Source: Actinoplanes sp. NBC_00393
GTDB taxonomy: Bacteria; Actinomycetota; Actinomycetes; Mycobacteriales; Micromonosporaceae
Reading direction: 5' to 3'
DNA: 64,000 bases
Assembly: GCF_036053395.1 (NCBI RefSeq)
Contig: NZ_CP107942.1
Span: forward strand, 5,963,501-6,027,500
Shown: piece by piece, positions 18,085-27,306 of the stretch
Layout: each line of letters opens with the position of its first letter
Numbering within the stretch: the first letter of the stretch is position 1
The notes under the pieces: generated by a model
The model's database searches: none
Seen by the model: the letters and a program-made list of their open reading frames with translations, nothing else
What the model was told of the DNA's origin: nothing
Made by a program: the position numbers and the translations under genes

Positions 18085-18155
18085 CCGGTTCGGGGGGTTC
18101 CGTGGGTGGCGCGCACCGTCCACGGTGAAGGGTGCAGTCCGTCCGAGGAGGAGAC

Positions 18156-19487
18156 ATGCCGAAATACGACGCGGTGATCGGCATCGACGAGGCCGGCCTC
18201 AACGAGGTCATCCGCTCGGTGTACGACGCCACGCACGACCTGCTGCTCACCGGCAGCCTGCCGATCGCCCTGCCGGCACTGTCGGTGACCCGCATCGACT
18301 ACGACCTGGCCAGCCCACCGGTGGTCACGCTGGCCCCGTCCGACGACGTCCGCACCTGGCATCGCGCGCTGCTCGACCAGATCGCCGACGGCAGCGCCGA
18401 CCAGGCCGCCGTGGCCGCGTCCCGGGCCTCGTTCGAGCTGGTCGTGCCCCGGGTCGACCTCACCCTGCACTTCAGCGACGGCGAACCGACCAGGCTGGAG
18501 GCGTCACTGCACGCCGGCCTGCAGATGATCGTCGAAGCCGGCGGCGTGCTCACCGCCGACCTGGTGACGCTGCGAGTCGATGTGCCCGGCAACCCGGTGA
18601 TGACCCAGATCGTCAACCGCGGCGTCGTGCCCGAGTTGACCAGGCTGATCGAGCAGACGTTCCTGCGCCCGCTGCGCATCCCGCCGCTCGGCCTGGGCAC
18701 GCTGCAGGTGGCGCCACCGGCCGTCGCGACCGGCGAGGGCCGGCTGCTGGCCACCACCGCCCTGCTGCCGGGCCAGCCCGAGGTGGCGCCGCTCGCCGGG
18801 GCCTGGCCGGAGCGCAAGGCGTTCGTCGCGGTCCGGGCGCCGCTGCTCAACCGGCTGCTCGACAACGCGGCCGCGGCGTACCCGGTGACCGGCGACTGGT
18901 CCACCCAGATCCGGCTGTTCCCGGTCGACGTCACGGTGAACGCCGAGTACACGGCCCGGTTCTCGGCTTTCGAACTGGACATCATCCCCGGTCAGAACGG
19001 GCGGCTGCGCGGTTCCGCCCGCGTCGACGTCGACCTGCACCTGTGGGCCAAGCCGGTGGGCTGGTCGTTCGACGGGACCGCCACCGCGCACCCGACCGTA
19101 CGGGTCACCGCCTCGGTCAACGCCGCCAACGAGGTCGTGATCAAACTGGACCGGCTGGAGGCGGTGACCTTCGATTTCGACTTCAACGGCGTACCCGGAT
19201 TTCTCGACAACCTGCTGCGCATCGTGGTGAACGCGCTCGCCCCGGTGATCACCGCGGCGGTCGAGGGGCAGATCGCCAAGGTGCCGCCACAGCCGGTCAC
19301 CCGGATCCCGGACTTCCGGATCCCGCTCGACGAGGCGACCGTGGTCGTCACCCTCCAGGACGTCGACATCAGCACCCTGCCCACCCCCGACGACAAGATC
19401 TGCCTGGCCACCACAGGCGGCGCGACGGTACGGCTGGAGCCGCACACCGTGAAAACCACGTTCCATCCGGATACCCCCCAGGGGTAA
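18156..19487 (+). CDS. Unknown 443-residue protein, possibly lipid-binding
   Basis: A strong GAGGAGGAG lies just before ATG 18156. No signal peptide or membrane segment. The sequence is rich in alternating beta-type stretches (FELVVPRVDLTLHFSDGEP, RLRGSARVDVDLHLWAKPVGWSFDGTA) with a long amphipathic segment near residue 360 (PGFLDNLLRIVVNALAPVITAAVEGQIAKV). This beta-plus-long-helix layout recalls TULIP/BPI-type lipid-binding proteins, but that is a fold-level guess only. It ends 10 bp before the GlxA-type regulator gene and may be co-transcribed with it. Confidence 0.75.
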   Translation: MPKYDAVIGIDEAGLNEVIRSVYDATHDLLLTGSLPIALPALSVTRIDYDLASPPVVTLAPSDDVRTWHRALLDQIADGSADQAAVAASRASFELVVPRVDLTLHFSDGEPTRLEASLHAGLQMIVEAGGVLTADLVTLRVDVPGNPVMTQIVNRGVVPELTRLIEQTFLRPLRIPPLGLGTLQVAPPAVATGEGRLLATTALLPGQPEVAPLAGAWPERKAFVAVRAPLLNRLLDNAAAAYPVTGDWSTQIRLFPVDVTVNAEYTARFSAFELDIIPGQNGRLRGSARVDVDLHLWAKPVGWSFDGTATAHPTVRVTASVNAANEVVIKLDRLEAVTFDFDFNGVPGFLDNLLRIVVNALAPVITAAVEGQIAKVPPQPVTRIPDFRIPLDEATVVVTLQDVDISTLPTPDDKICLATTGGATVRLEPHTVKTTFHPDTPQG

Positions 19488-19497
19488 GCTCGCCGGT

Positions 19498-20463
19498 ATG
19501 GATGAACGACTGTTCCTGGTCGTCGGGTACGACGGGGCGGAACTGCTCGACATCGCCTGCGTCACGTCCGCGCTGCACATCGCCAACCGGATCGGCGCCA
19601 CCCCGGCGTACCGGACGGTGCTCGCCACCCTCGGCCAGCAGGCCCTGGGCTGCGACTCCGGGCTGCGGCTGGAGGCACAGGCGATCCTCGAACGGGTCAA
19701 CGAGCCCATCGACACCCTGCTCGTGTCCGGTGGGCTCGGGCACGAGCGGGCGGCCGCCAATCAGTACCTGGTGAGCCACGTCCGCCGCCTCGCCCCGCTC
19801 GCCCGCCGGGTCGCCGCCGTCTGCACCGGCGCCACCGTCCTCGCCGAAGCCGGCCTGCTCACCGAGCGGCGCGCCACCACCCACTGGATGTACGCGGACC
19901 GCCTCGCCTCGAACTACCCGGATGTGCTGGTCGACCCCGAGCCGATCTACATCCGGGACGGCCACGTCAGCACCTCCGGCGGCGTGACCAGCGCCCTCGA
20001 CCTCACGCTGGCCTTCATCGAAGAGGACAACGGTCCCGCGATGGCCCGCGGCGTCGCCCTCGGCACCGTCGCCTACCTGCAGCGGCCGGGAGAGCAGTCG
20101 CAGGTCAGCATGTTCCTGGCCCGGCGCAGCAGCGACGACTTCGTGGTCCGGCGGGCGACCGACCACATCGTCGGCCACCTCAACGGCGACCTGACCACCG
20201 GTACCCTGGCCCGCCGCGCCGGCGTCAGCGAACGCCACCTGTCGCGGCTCTTCCTGACCTATGTGCACCAGACCCCGGCGCAGTTTGTCCGCCGGGCCCG
20301 CACCGAGGCCGCGGCCCACCTGCTGACCACAACCGAGCTGCCGCTGGCAGCGGTGGCCAGGCGGTGCGGTTTCGGCTCCACCGAGTCATTGCGGCAGGCA
20401 TTCCTGGATCGGTACGCGGTACCGCCGTCCCGCTACCGCACAGCCGCCGCCACCGCAGGCTGA
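19498..20463 (+). CDS. GlxA-type AraC regulator with DJ-1/PfpI domain
   Basis: 321 residues. Residues 1-190 are a DJ-1/PfpI-like class I amidotransferase domain (VVGYDGAELLDIACVTSALHIAN; nucleophile-elbow VCTGATVLAEAGLLTERRATTHW). Residues about 215-315 are an AraC-type double HTH (GDLTTGTLARRAGVSERHLSRLFLTYV...PLAAVARRCGFGSTESLRQAF). Such proteins are transcription factors whose DJ-1 domain senses an unknown small molecule. Probable operon with the preceding unknown gene; likely targets are local. Confidence 0.92.
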   Translation: MDERLFLVVGYDGAELLDIACVTSALHIANRIGATPAYRTVLATLGQQALGCDSGLRLEAQAILERVNEPIDTLLVSGGLGHERAAANQYLVSHVRRLAPLARRVAAVCTGATVLAEAGLLTERRATTHWMYADRLASNYPDVLVDPEPIYIRDGHVSTSGGVTSALDLTLAFIEEDNGPAMARGVALGTVAYLQRPGEQSQVSMFLARRSSDDFVVRRATDHIVGHLNGDLTTGTLARRAGVSERHLSRLFLTYVHQTPAQFVRRARTEAAAHLLTTTELPLAAVARRCGFGSTESLRQAFLDRYAVPPSRYRTAAATAG

Positions 20464-20537
20464 CCCACCCCTGGCGCTGGCCTTTCGCAGCCGCCCACCG
20501 CGGCCAACCATCAACGACCTGCGCCGGACCCGGCGAT

Positions 20538-23500
20538 CTACCACGCGCTCCCGTCGTCGGCCACTGACTCATCATCCGACGTTGCCGAACCCGAAGTGGC
20601 GCCTACGTCCGGCCCACCATCTCCGTCGGCCACGCCATCCGCTGTGGATCCGTCGTCCGGTGTGAACATGTCATCCGGCCCGTCGGCATCGTCCCCAGCA
20701 GGGGCGATATCCGGCTCAGGCGGAATATCGGTATCGGGCGCATTGTCAGACCCAGACGTATCGGCCGGATCGGCAGGATCGGCCGGGTCTGGCTGCGCAA
20801 TCGAATACGCCGGAGCCATGCGGCCCGGCAGGGTAGGCAGCCCGGTCAGTGTCGGAATGTCGGTCGGTGTCTGTGGCCCACCCACCGGCGTCCGAGTCAC
20901 CGTCGGCAACGGCGACCGCGTCGGACGAGGCCTCGATGTCACGGCCGGCGCTTTCGGCGCAGCGGTCCGCACCGGCGGTGCAGCGGTCCGCCCCGGCTGC
21001 GCGGCCGTCCGCACCGGCTGACGGCCAGCGGATGGGCTATCAGCGGATGGGCTATCAGCGGATGGGCTATCGGCACGCCGCCCACTCCGACCTTCCGTCC
21101 TTTTCGGACCAACCACCTGGTCACGCTTCGGAAGTGCGGTGCCGGTGTTGCTACGGGTCGGCGTGGGTGACGGCACGAACGCCGGCTCCCCGATCGAGGC
21201 CGGCGGCTCCGGCACCGGCGGCGCGGCAGCTGCCCCTTCGGCCGGGGCAACACCAGGCTCCCCGGCCTCACTCTCCGGGATGATCGCCAGCAGCGGAGAG
21301 GCAAGCGCGACCACCGCTGCCCCTACGGCGATGCCCCGCGCCGGCCCAGGATTCTCACGCACCAGCCGCACTACAGACCCCACGACCGGCAACCGCAGCA
21401 CTCCCCGCCGGACCCAGCCGGGCGCGGGACGCCGGACCCAGCCGGGCGAGGGACGCCGGACCCAGCCGGGCGAGGGACGCCGGACCCAGCCGGGCGAGGG
21501 ACGCCGAACCCAGCCGGGCGAGGGACGCCGAACCCAACTCGGCGAAGTAAGCCGGAACCGACCCAGCAAGGGACGACGGCCCCGCGCCGCCGACGGACGG
21601 CCCACCCACGCCGACGAAGAACGACGCACCCAGGCCACCAGCGAACGACCCGCCCGAACCGGCGAGCAACGACGCAACCAAGCAACCAGCGAACGGGCCG
21701 CCCACACAGGCGAACGACGTCGGACCAAGGCCACCAGCCAGCTGCCGATCCACGCTGGCGAGCAACGACGAGCCCAGGTCATCAGCGAACGGCCAGCCCA
21801 CGCCGGCGACGGAAGTCGCAGCCAGTTCAGCGGGAGACGCCGGGAGCGGCGCGGGGAGGACGGCACCGCGACGGGCACGAGGGCTCCGGCGGACGACCGA
21901 GCTCCGACCTCTGCCAGAACGCCTGGCACCACCGGCCGCTCCGGCCGCGGACGCAGCGACTCGGAGTCGGGTTTGGGCTGTTCGGGCGTACCCCGCCGGA
22001 GCCTGCTCAGCGCAATGCCCACCGCGACCGTCGCATCGGAGAGTGACTGGCGGAATCTGCGGCCGCGCGCCGCCTCACCGTCATAGATCGCGTCCAAGGC
22101 CGCGTGCAGCGGTTGCGCCGCAGCCTCATCCACCAGCCCAGCCGCGAACCACGCCGGATATGCCAGGCGCTTCGGATAGCGCCGCACCAGCGTGTCGATC
22201 ACCCAGGCGGCAGTCTCTCCGCCCGCCCTCGCCAGCACAGTGAGCAACTCACATGCTTGACGTTCCGTGAGGATCGGCACTACTCGATCCAGCATCCGCG
22301 GATCCGCCGCCAACTCAACAGCGACCAGATGCTCGTGCAACGGCCGCGGGCGCAACGCCGCGCATTGCCAGCCCGGCTCACCGTAGAAATCGGACAACCA
22401 CTGCGCCGCAGCCGCCTTCACCGCCGGCGGCTGATCATCCAGCAGGGGTACCCGCTCGAGCAGATCCGACAGCCGCTCCCCCGGCCCCCGCCGAACCGTG
22501 CACAACGTCGCCACCGCAACCGTCTGCCGCAGCACCGCGGCATCCAGCCCACCGAGCTCATACGTAGTCCGGGCCCGCCGCAGCCAGTACCGCGTCTCAT
22601 GCTCCAGCAGAACCTGCACGGCATCATCGCCGGGCACCGGATCCACCGCGTTCATCAGCCGTGCCATCGCCTCCATGTGGACCGCGAGCACGTTGCCGTA
22701 CCGATCATCGCCCAGCGACGGCACCTCGATCGACGCCCGCGAAGCCACTCCCAGCCGCTGACCAAAAGCGGTCACCGCTCGCCGGAACGTCGTCGGCCAG
22801 GCATCCAGCGGCCCGAGCCTCTCGGTCACCGCGCCAAGATCATCACCCGGCAGCAGAGCAGCGAACGGATCGCTTTCCAGGGCGAGCTCATGCAGCCAAT
22901 CCCCACCGGTACGCGCAACGAGCAACAACCGCACCCGCTGCTGCTCCGGAAGCTCGCCCACCAGGCGCTCAAGCCGTTCCCGCTGCTTGTCCGCCTCGTC
23001 GACGACCACCAGCAACGGCTCCCGAACGTCCCGCAACCGCTCGAACAGCCCGCCCGGCGCATCCTCGCGTAACTCCACGACAAGCCACCCGGCCCGCCCC
23101 GCCTCCCGCGCGAACTCCCGAGCCAGCCGGGTCTTGCCCTGCCCACCCGGCCCGGTCAGCACCCGCACAGCCGCGTCGCCCCCGTCGAGCCAGTCCCGCA
23201 GGCGCCCGAGTTCCTCCTCGCGACCGTGGAACGGCACCACCTCGGCCTCAGCCCGCAGCAACCCGGCCGGACTCACCCGCACCGGCACCGGACGGCTACG
23301 CAGCCCGGCCACCTCGACCGGTTCCAAAGCCGGCGCGCCACCGTCGCCCCAGACCGCGGCCGCAAAGCCCGCATCGGCGAGCAGCGCCTCCACCGGCACC
23401 GCGATGAGCCGACGACTCCGCTCCTCCGGCGGATCCTCGACGATCAGCCCGGCCAGCAGGCTTTCGGAGAACAATCCCGCCCCGGCCATGCCTTTCCACA

Positions 23501-23933
23501 ACGTCCGCCCACCCGGCCGCAGCCACGATTCGACGTGCACGGCGATCCGCTCGTCATCTTCCTCGAGCGACCCCACAGCCTGCGCCCAGTCCCGGATCCC
23601 GCCGTGCGCGTCGGGAAAGCCGGCCACCTCCGCCCGGACCCCGGACATCCCGGTGACGAACCGCCCCCACCGCAGACCAGGCAGATTCGGCGGCACCCAG
23701 TCACCGTCCGGAATGTGCAGCACGGCGGCGTCGAGTTCCTCCGACCGCCAGCGCACCTCAGCCGGATGACAGGTGTTCTCGTCCGCCCCCGGGAACCGCA
23801 CCAGCACGTCGCCGGTCGGCAGCAGATGATTCGCGGTCAGCACCGTACGGTCGGTGAGCAGCAGACCGGAGCCCGCCGGATACGGCAGTGGCCCGGTCTC
23901 CGGGTCGCAGGTGTAGATCTCGCAGACGCGCAC
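20538..23933 (-). CDS. Trypsin-like domain + STAND NTPase + membrane-anchored repeat protein
   Basis: 1131 residues from GTG 23933 (VRVCEIYTCDPETG); an upstream TTG/ATG start to 24041 would crowd the divergent methyltransferase. Residues 1-200: trypsin-like fold with His36 (LTANHLL) and Asp68 (ELDAAVL), but the nucleophile position reads GMAGAGLF, Ala150 in place of Ser. Residues 230-600: STAND-type NTPase, FHGREEELGRLRDWL, Walker A GPGGQGKT (261-268), Walker B LLVVVDEAD (307-315), sensor-like VRLLLVART. Then an alpha-helical region, a Trp/Arg repeat region including WVRRPSPG units, one transmembrane segment (IAVGAAVVALASPLLAI) and a Pro/Ser/Asp-rich tail. The architecture suggests a signalling or defence NTPase at the membrane; the target is unknown. 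Confidence 0.88.
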   Translation of the reverse strand: MRVCEIYTCDPETGPLPYPAGSGLLLTDRTVLTANHLLPTGDVLVRFPGADENTCHPAEVRWRSEELDAAVLHIPDGDWVPPNLPGLRWGRFVTGMSGVRAEVAGFPDAHGGIRDWAQAVGSLEEDDERIAVHVESWLRPGGRTLWKGMAGAGLFSESLLAGLIVEDPPEERSRRLIAVPVEALLADAGFAAAVWGDGGAPALEPVEVAGLRSRPVPVRVSPAGLLRAEAEVVPFHGREEELGRLRDWLDGGDAAVRVLTGPGGQGKTRLAREFAREAGRAGWLVVELREDAPGGLFERLRDVREPLLVVVDEADKQRERLERLVGELPEQQRVRLLLVARTGGDWLHELALESDPFAALLPGDDLGAVTERLGPLDAWPTTFRRAVTAFGQRLGVASRASIEVPSLGDDRYGNVLAVHMEAMARLMNAVDPVPGDDAVQVLLEHETRYWLRRARTTYELGGLDAAVLRQTVAVATLCTVRRGPGERLSDLLERVPLLDDQPPAVKAAAAQWLSDFYGEPGWQCAALRPRPLHEHLVAVELAADPRMLDRVVPILTERQACELLTVLARAGGETAAWVIDTLVRRYPKRLAYPAWFAAGLVDEAAAQPLHAALDAIYDGEAARGRRFRQSLSDATVAVGIALSRLRRGTPEQPKPDSESLRPRPERPVVPGVLAEVGARSSAGALVPVAVPSSPRRSRRLPLNWLRLPSPAWAGRSLMTWARRCSPAWIGSWLVALVRRRSPVWAARSLVAWLRRCSPVRAGRSLVAWVRRSSSAWVGRPSAARGRRPLLGRFRLTSPSWVRRPSPGWVRRPSPGWVRRPSPGWVRRPSPGWVRRPAPGWVRRGVLRLPVVGSVVRLVRENPGPARGIAVGAAVVALASPLLAIIPESEAGEPGVAPAEGAAAAPPVPEPPASIGEPAFVPSPTPTRSNTGTALPKRDQVVGPKRTEGRSGRRADSPSADSPSADSPSAGRQPVRTAAQPGRTAAPPVRTAAPKAPAVTSRPRPTRSPLPTVTRTPVGGPQTPTDIPTLTGLPTLPGRMAPAYSIAQPDPADPADPADTSGSDNAPDTDIPPEPDIAPAGDDADGPDDMFTPDDGSTADGVADGDGGPDVGATSGSATSDDESVADDGSAW

Positions 23934-24047
23934 AGCACCACCCCGGAGCTCTGACCGGCACAAACGCATACGACAACTGCGCACGCTGCGGCGAGAGGCG
24001 CGGCTGTCCGGTAGCCGACATCCGAGATCACCGGTAGACATGGACTC

Positions 24048-24785
24048 ATGTCACTTCTCGACGACCCCGGATTGTTCGGCCGGCAGTGGGCGCCCCACTA
24101 CGACTCGCCCGGCCTGCCCGACCCGGCGCCGGCCGTGGAGTTCCTGGCCGGCCTCGCCGACGGCGGCCCGGTCCTGGAACTGGCGATCGGCAGCGGACGG
24201 GTGGCCCTGCCGCTGGCCGCACGCGGCATCCCGGTTGAAGGCATCGAGGCCTCACCCGAGATGGTCGACCTGTTGCGCGCCAAGCCGGGCGGCGCCGACC
24301 TGCCGGTGACCATCGCCGACATGGCCGACGTGCCGGTCGACGGCAGCTACCCGCTCGTCTACCTGGTCTTCAACACCCTGTTCAACCTGACCGTCCCCGG
24401 CCGGCAGGAGGATTGCTTCCGCAACGTCGCCCGCGTCCTGGCACCCGGCGGCGCGTTCGTCATCGAGGCCTTCGTCCCCGATCCGGCCCAGTTCGACCGC
24501 GACGAACAGCAGGTCCAGGTGTGGTCGGTGACCGAGGAGTCGGTCAGCGTACGCCTGCACCGTTACGACCGCGCGGCCCAGACCTTCCTCCGCCAGACGC
24601 TGGTCTTCAGCGACGGCGGCGTGAAGCTGGAGCCGTTCGGCATGCGCTACCAGTGGCCGGAGCAGATCGACGCCTTCGCCGCCGACGCCGGCCTCCACTT
24701 GGAGGCCCGCTACGCCGACTGGGCCGGCGAGCCCTTCGCCCCGGACAGCACCACACACATCTCCGTCTATCGCAAGCCGGCTTGA
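24048..24785 (+). CDS. SAM-dependent class I methyltransferase
   Basis: 245 residues. SAM-binding motif I VLELAIGSGRVALPLA, acidic loop PVEGIEASPEMVDLL, and YPLVYLVFNTLFNL before the motif LAPGGAFVIEAFVP. Substrate not predictable. ATG 24048, divergent from the STAND NTPase gene; 90 bp upstream of the PfpI gene in the same direction. Confidence 0.9.
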   Translation: MSLLDDPGLFGRQWAPHYDSPGLPDPAPAVEFLAGLADGGPVLELAIGSGRVALPLAARGIPVEGIEASPEMVDLLRAKPGGADLPVTIADMADVPVDGSYPLVYLVFNTLFNLTVPGRQEDCFRNVARVLAPGGAFVIEAFVPDPAQFDRDEQQVQVWSVTEESVSVRLHRYDRAAQTFLRQTLVFSDGGVKLEPFGMRYQWPEQIDAFAADAGLHLEARYADWAGEPFAPDSTTHISVYRKPA

Positions 24786-24875
24786 TCGCAGCAATCCGGC
24801 ACCGCTGCACACAGATTCGGACCGATCCCACCGCACCTACGGCGATCGACACACCCGCACGCCCACGATCGACCC

Positions 24876-25625
24876 ATGCAGATCGCCATCGTCCTCTACC
24901 CAGGCCTCACCGCCCTGGACGCCATCGGCCCCTACGAGTTCCTGCGCTCCCTCCCCGGCGCCGAGGTCCGCTTCGTCGGCCCCGAACCCGGCCCGGTAGT
25001 TGCCGACAGCGGAGTCCTGTTCCTCGGCATCACCCACACCTATGCCGAAACTCCCCGCCCGGACATCGTCCTGGTACCCGGCTCCGGCCCCTGCACCGCC
25101 ACCGCCATGGCCGACGAAGACCTGCTCAACTGGCTGCGCCAGGTCCACGAAACCACCCAATGGACCACGTCGGTCTGCACGGGCGCACTCATCCTGGCCG
25201 CCGCCGGCATCCTGACCGGCAAGCCGGCCACCACCCACTGGACCGTCCAGCGCGCATTGAGCGCATTCGGAGCAGAACCCCGCAAAAACGACCGCATCGT
25301 ACGCTCGGGCAAAGTAGCCACCGCCGCCGGCGTCTCAGCCGGCCTGGACCTCGGCCTCTGGCTGGTAGGCGAAATCGCCGGCCGCGACCACGCCGAAATG
25401 GTCCAGCTCTACATCGAGTACGATCCGCAGCCCCCGTTCGACGCCGGCCATCCCACCAAGGCCCGCAAGGAAACCGTCGACCGCGCTTTCGCCCTGAGCC
25501 GCAAAATAGCCTTCACCCCGTCCCAGATGCGAGCCGCAGCCACAGTCGCCTGGCGCCAGACGTTGTCCGCCTTCCGCAAACCAAGAACAAACGCCACCCC
25601 ACCGAACCCAACCCACCCCAGCTGA
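24876..25625 (+). CDS. DJ-1/PfpI family protein
   Basis: 249 residues. DJ-1/PfpI domain with the acidic residue in GPYEFLRSLP, the nucleophile Cys in SVCTGALILAAAGIL and the downstream TTHW motif, the pattern of isonitrile hydratase-type members. The C-terminal ~60 residues are basic and Pro/Thr-rich. Enzyme activity is uncertain. Its stop lies at the first unit of a 62-bp hairpin array, which would also form the 3' end of its transcript. Confidence 0.85.
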   Translation: MQIAIVLYPGLTALDAIGPYEFLRSLPGAEVRFVGPEPGPVVADSGVLFLGITHTYAETPRPDIVLVPGSGPCTATAMADEDLLNWLRQVHETTQWTTSVCTGALILAAAGILTGKPATTHWTVQRALSAFGAEPRKNDRIVRSGKVATAAGVSAGLDLGLWLVGEIAGRDHAEMVQLYIEYDPQPPFDAGHPTKARKETVDRAFALSRKIAFTPSQMRAAATVAWRQTLSAFRKPRTNATPPNPTHPS

Positions 25626-26080
25626 CCACCAACGCTGCATCCCGCCGCCCGAGACAACCCTGACCGTCAGCCCAGCCCGCCCAGCTGACCCCCAGCGCTG
25701 CATCCGGGCACTTTAAGGAGCGCTAGCCGTCAGCCCGGCCCGCCCGGCTGACCAACAACGCTGCATCCCACCGCCCGAAGCAGCACTCACCGTCAGCCGG
25801 TTCGCTCGGCTGACCAACAACGCTGCATCCCGCCGCCCGAAGCAGCACTCACCGTCAGCCGATTCGCTCGGCTGACCAACAACGCTGCATCCCACCGCCC
25901 GAAGCAGCACTCACCGTCAGCCGATTCGCTCGGCTGACCAACAACGCTGCATCCCACCGCCCGAAGCAGCACTCACCGTCAGCCGATTCGCTCGGCTGAC
26001 CAACAACGCTGCATCCCACCGCCCGAAGCAGCACTCACCGTCAGCCGATTCGCTCGGCTGACCAACAACGCTGCATCCCA
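25621..26080. repeat. 62-bp hairpin tandem array, left part
   Basis: Units begin (GCTGACC) at 25621, 25684, 25747, 25809, 25871, 25933, 25995 and 26057: the first two steps are 63 bp, the rest exactly 62. Units 3 onward are almost identical; units 1-2 are diverged. Each contains GTCAGCCG-N7-CGGCTGAC, an 8-bp perfect hairpin, followed by AACGCTGCATCCCACC. There are no unique spacers and no protein frame. Unit 8 is cut after 24 bp by the IS element. Confidence 0.9.
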
Positions 26081-26113
26081 TGAAGTTCCACCCCGGGACC
26101 GGACACCGGAGTT

Positions 26114-26998
26114 TCATGCCGCGAGGGCGATGGGTGGACGGTAGCAGACACGTGCTTCGCGTGGTGTCTGGTGGTTCACGGTGGAATGCAGTCTTTTGTT
26201 GTTGTAGTAGTTGATGTAGGCGAACACCGCCCGGCGGGCCTCGGCGCGGGTCGCGAAGACCCGGGTGCCGATCTCGGCTTTGAGGCTGGCGAAGAAGGAC
26301 TCGGCGACGGCGTTGTCGAAACACGACCCGGTCCGGCCCATCGATGGCCGCATGTTCAGCCTGGTCAGCGTCGCCCGGAACGTGCTGGAGGTGTACTGGC
26401 TGCCGCGGTCAGAATGAAAGACCGCCCGCCGGTGGACCAGGCCGCGGCGGTGGGCCAGCTCGACGGCGTCGCAGACCAGTTCGGCGCGCATGTGCGTGGC
26501 CATGGCGTGCCCGATGACCTCCCGGTTGAACAGGTCGATCGTGGTCGCCAGATACAGCCAGCCTTCGACGGTGGGCAGGTAGGTGATGTCACCGACCAGC
26601 CGCCGGCCCGGCGCTGCGGCGGTGAAGTCACGGCGGATCAGGTCCGGTGCCGGCGCGGCCTTGGCGTCGGGCCGGGTCAGCGACCGCCGCCGGCGTCGGG
26701 TGATCCCGGCGAGACCGCGTTCACGCATGACACGTTCGACGCGCTTGCGGTTGATGCGCAGCCCGCGGCGGCGCAGCTCGGCGCTGACCCGCGGGGACCC
26801 GTAGCCGCGATGCTCGGCCTGGATCTGCCGGATCAGGGTGGCGAGGTGCTCGTCGTCGGCCTGACGCACCTGCCTCGCCGGTTCGGCGGCCAGCCACTCG
26901 TAGTAGCCCTGCCTGCGCTTGACCGCCAGCACACGGCACAGCCGTGCCACGCCGTAGACAGCGTGGTGCTCAGAGATGAACCGGTAGCGGTGGATCAA
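26114..26998 (-). CDS. IS3-family transposase OrfB (integrase, DDE)
   Basis: 294 residues. HTH_21 region (HRGYGSPRVSAELRRRGLRINRKRVERVMRERGL), then the rve catalytic core with Asp in VGDITYLPT, Asp in FHSDRGSQYTS and Glu in NAVAESFFASLK, the DDE triad. It starts at TTG 26998, overlapping the orfA stop as TTGA and lying in the -1 frame relative to orfA, as expected when an OrfAB fusion is made by frameshifting. No A6G slippery run is visible at the junction, so reinitiation is also possible. Confidence 0.93.
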   Translation of the reverse strand: MIHRYRFISEHHAVYGVARLCRVLAVKRRQGYYEWLAAEPARQVRQADDEHLATLIRQIQAEHRGYGSPRVSAELRRRGLRINRKRVERVMRERGLAGITRRRRRSLTRPDAKAAPAPDLIRRDFTAAAPGRRLVGDITYLPTVEGWLYLATTIDLFNREVIGHAMATHMRAELVCDAVELAHRRGLVHRRAVFHSDRGSQYTSSTFRATLTRLNMRPSMGRTGSCFDNAVAESFFASLKAEIGTRVFATRAEARRAVFAYINYYNNKRLHSTVNHQTPREARVCYRPPIALAA

Positions 26999-27306
26999 CG
27001 ACCCATCTCCTTCGCAAAATAGGCGGCCGCTTTCCGCAGGATCTCCTTCTCCGTCTCCAGCTCGGCGACCTTGCGCCGCAGCCGGCGCAACTCGTCTCGC
27101 TCGGCGCCGCTCAGCTCGCCGTCGTCCGTACCGCGGTGGCCGGCACGCTGCTCCTCGGCACGTTTCGCGGCGTTGACCCAGCCGCGCAGGGTCTCATGGT
27201 TGACACCGAGCTCACGGCCGACGTCACGGATCGTGCGGCCCGCAGAACGGACCAGCTCGACCGCGTCCCGACGGAAATCCTCGGAATACTTCGAAGGGCG
27301 GGGCAC
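26995..27306 (-). CDS. IS3-family transposase OrfA (DNA-binding)
   Basis: 103 residues. HTH_Tnp_1 domain: PRPSKYSEDFRRDAVELVRSAGRTIRDVGRELGVNHETLRGWVNAAK, then a leucine-zipper-like coiled coil (ELRRLRRKVAELETEKEILRKAAAYFAKE) used for multimerisation. GTG 27306 is chosen because AAGGATG precedes it; a GTG at 27330 is also in frame. Confidence 0.9.
   Translation of the reverse strand: MPRPSKYSEDFRRDAVELVRSAGRTIRDVGRELGVNHETLRGWVNAAKRAEEQRAGHRGTDDGELSGAERDELRRLRRKVAELETEKEILRKAAAYFAKEMGR

Noticed and set aside
22104..23954. Several long plus-strand frames opposite the STAND gene
   Set aside because: Arg/Pro/His-rich shadows of a gene with clear Walker motifs.
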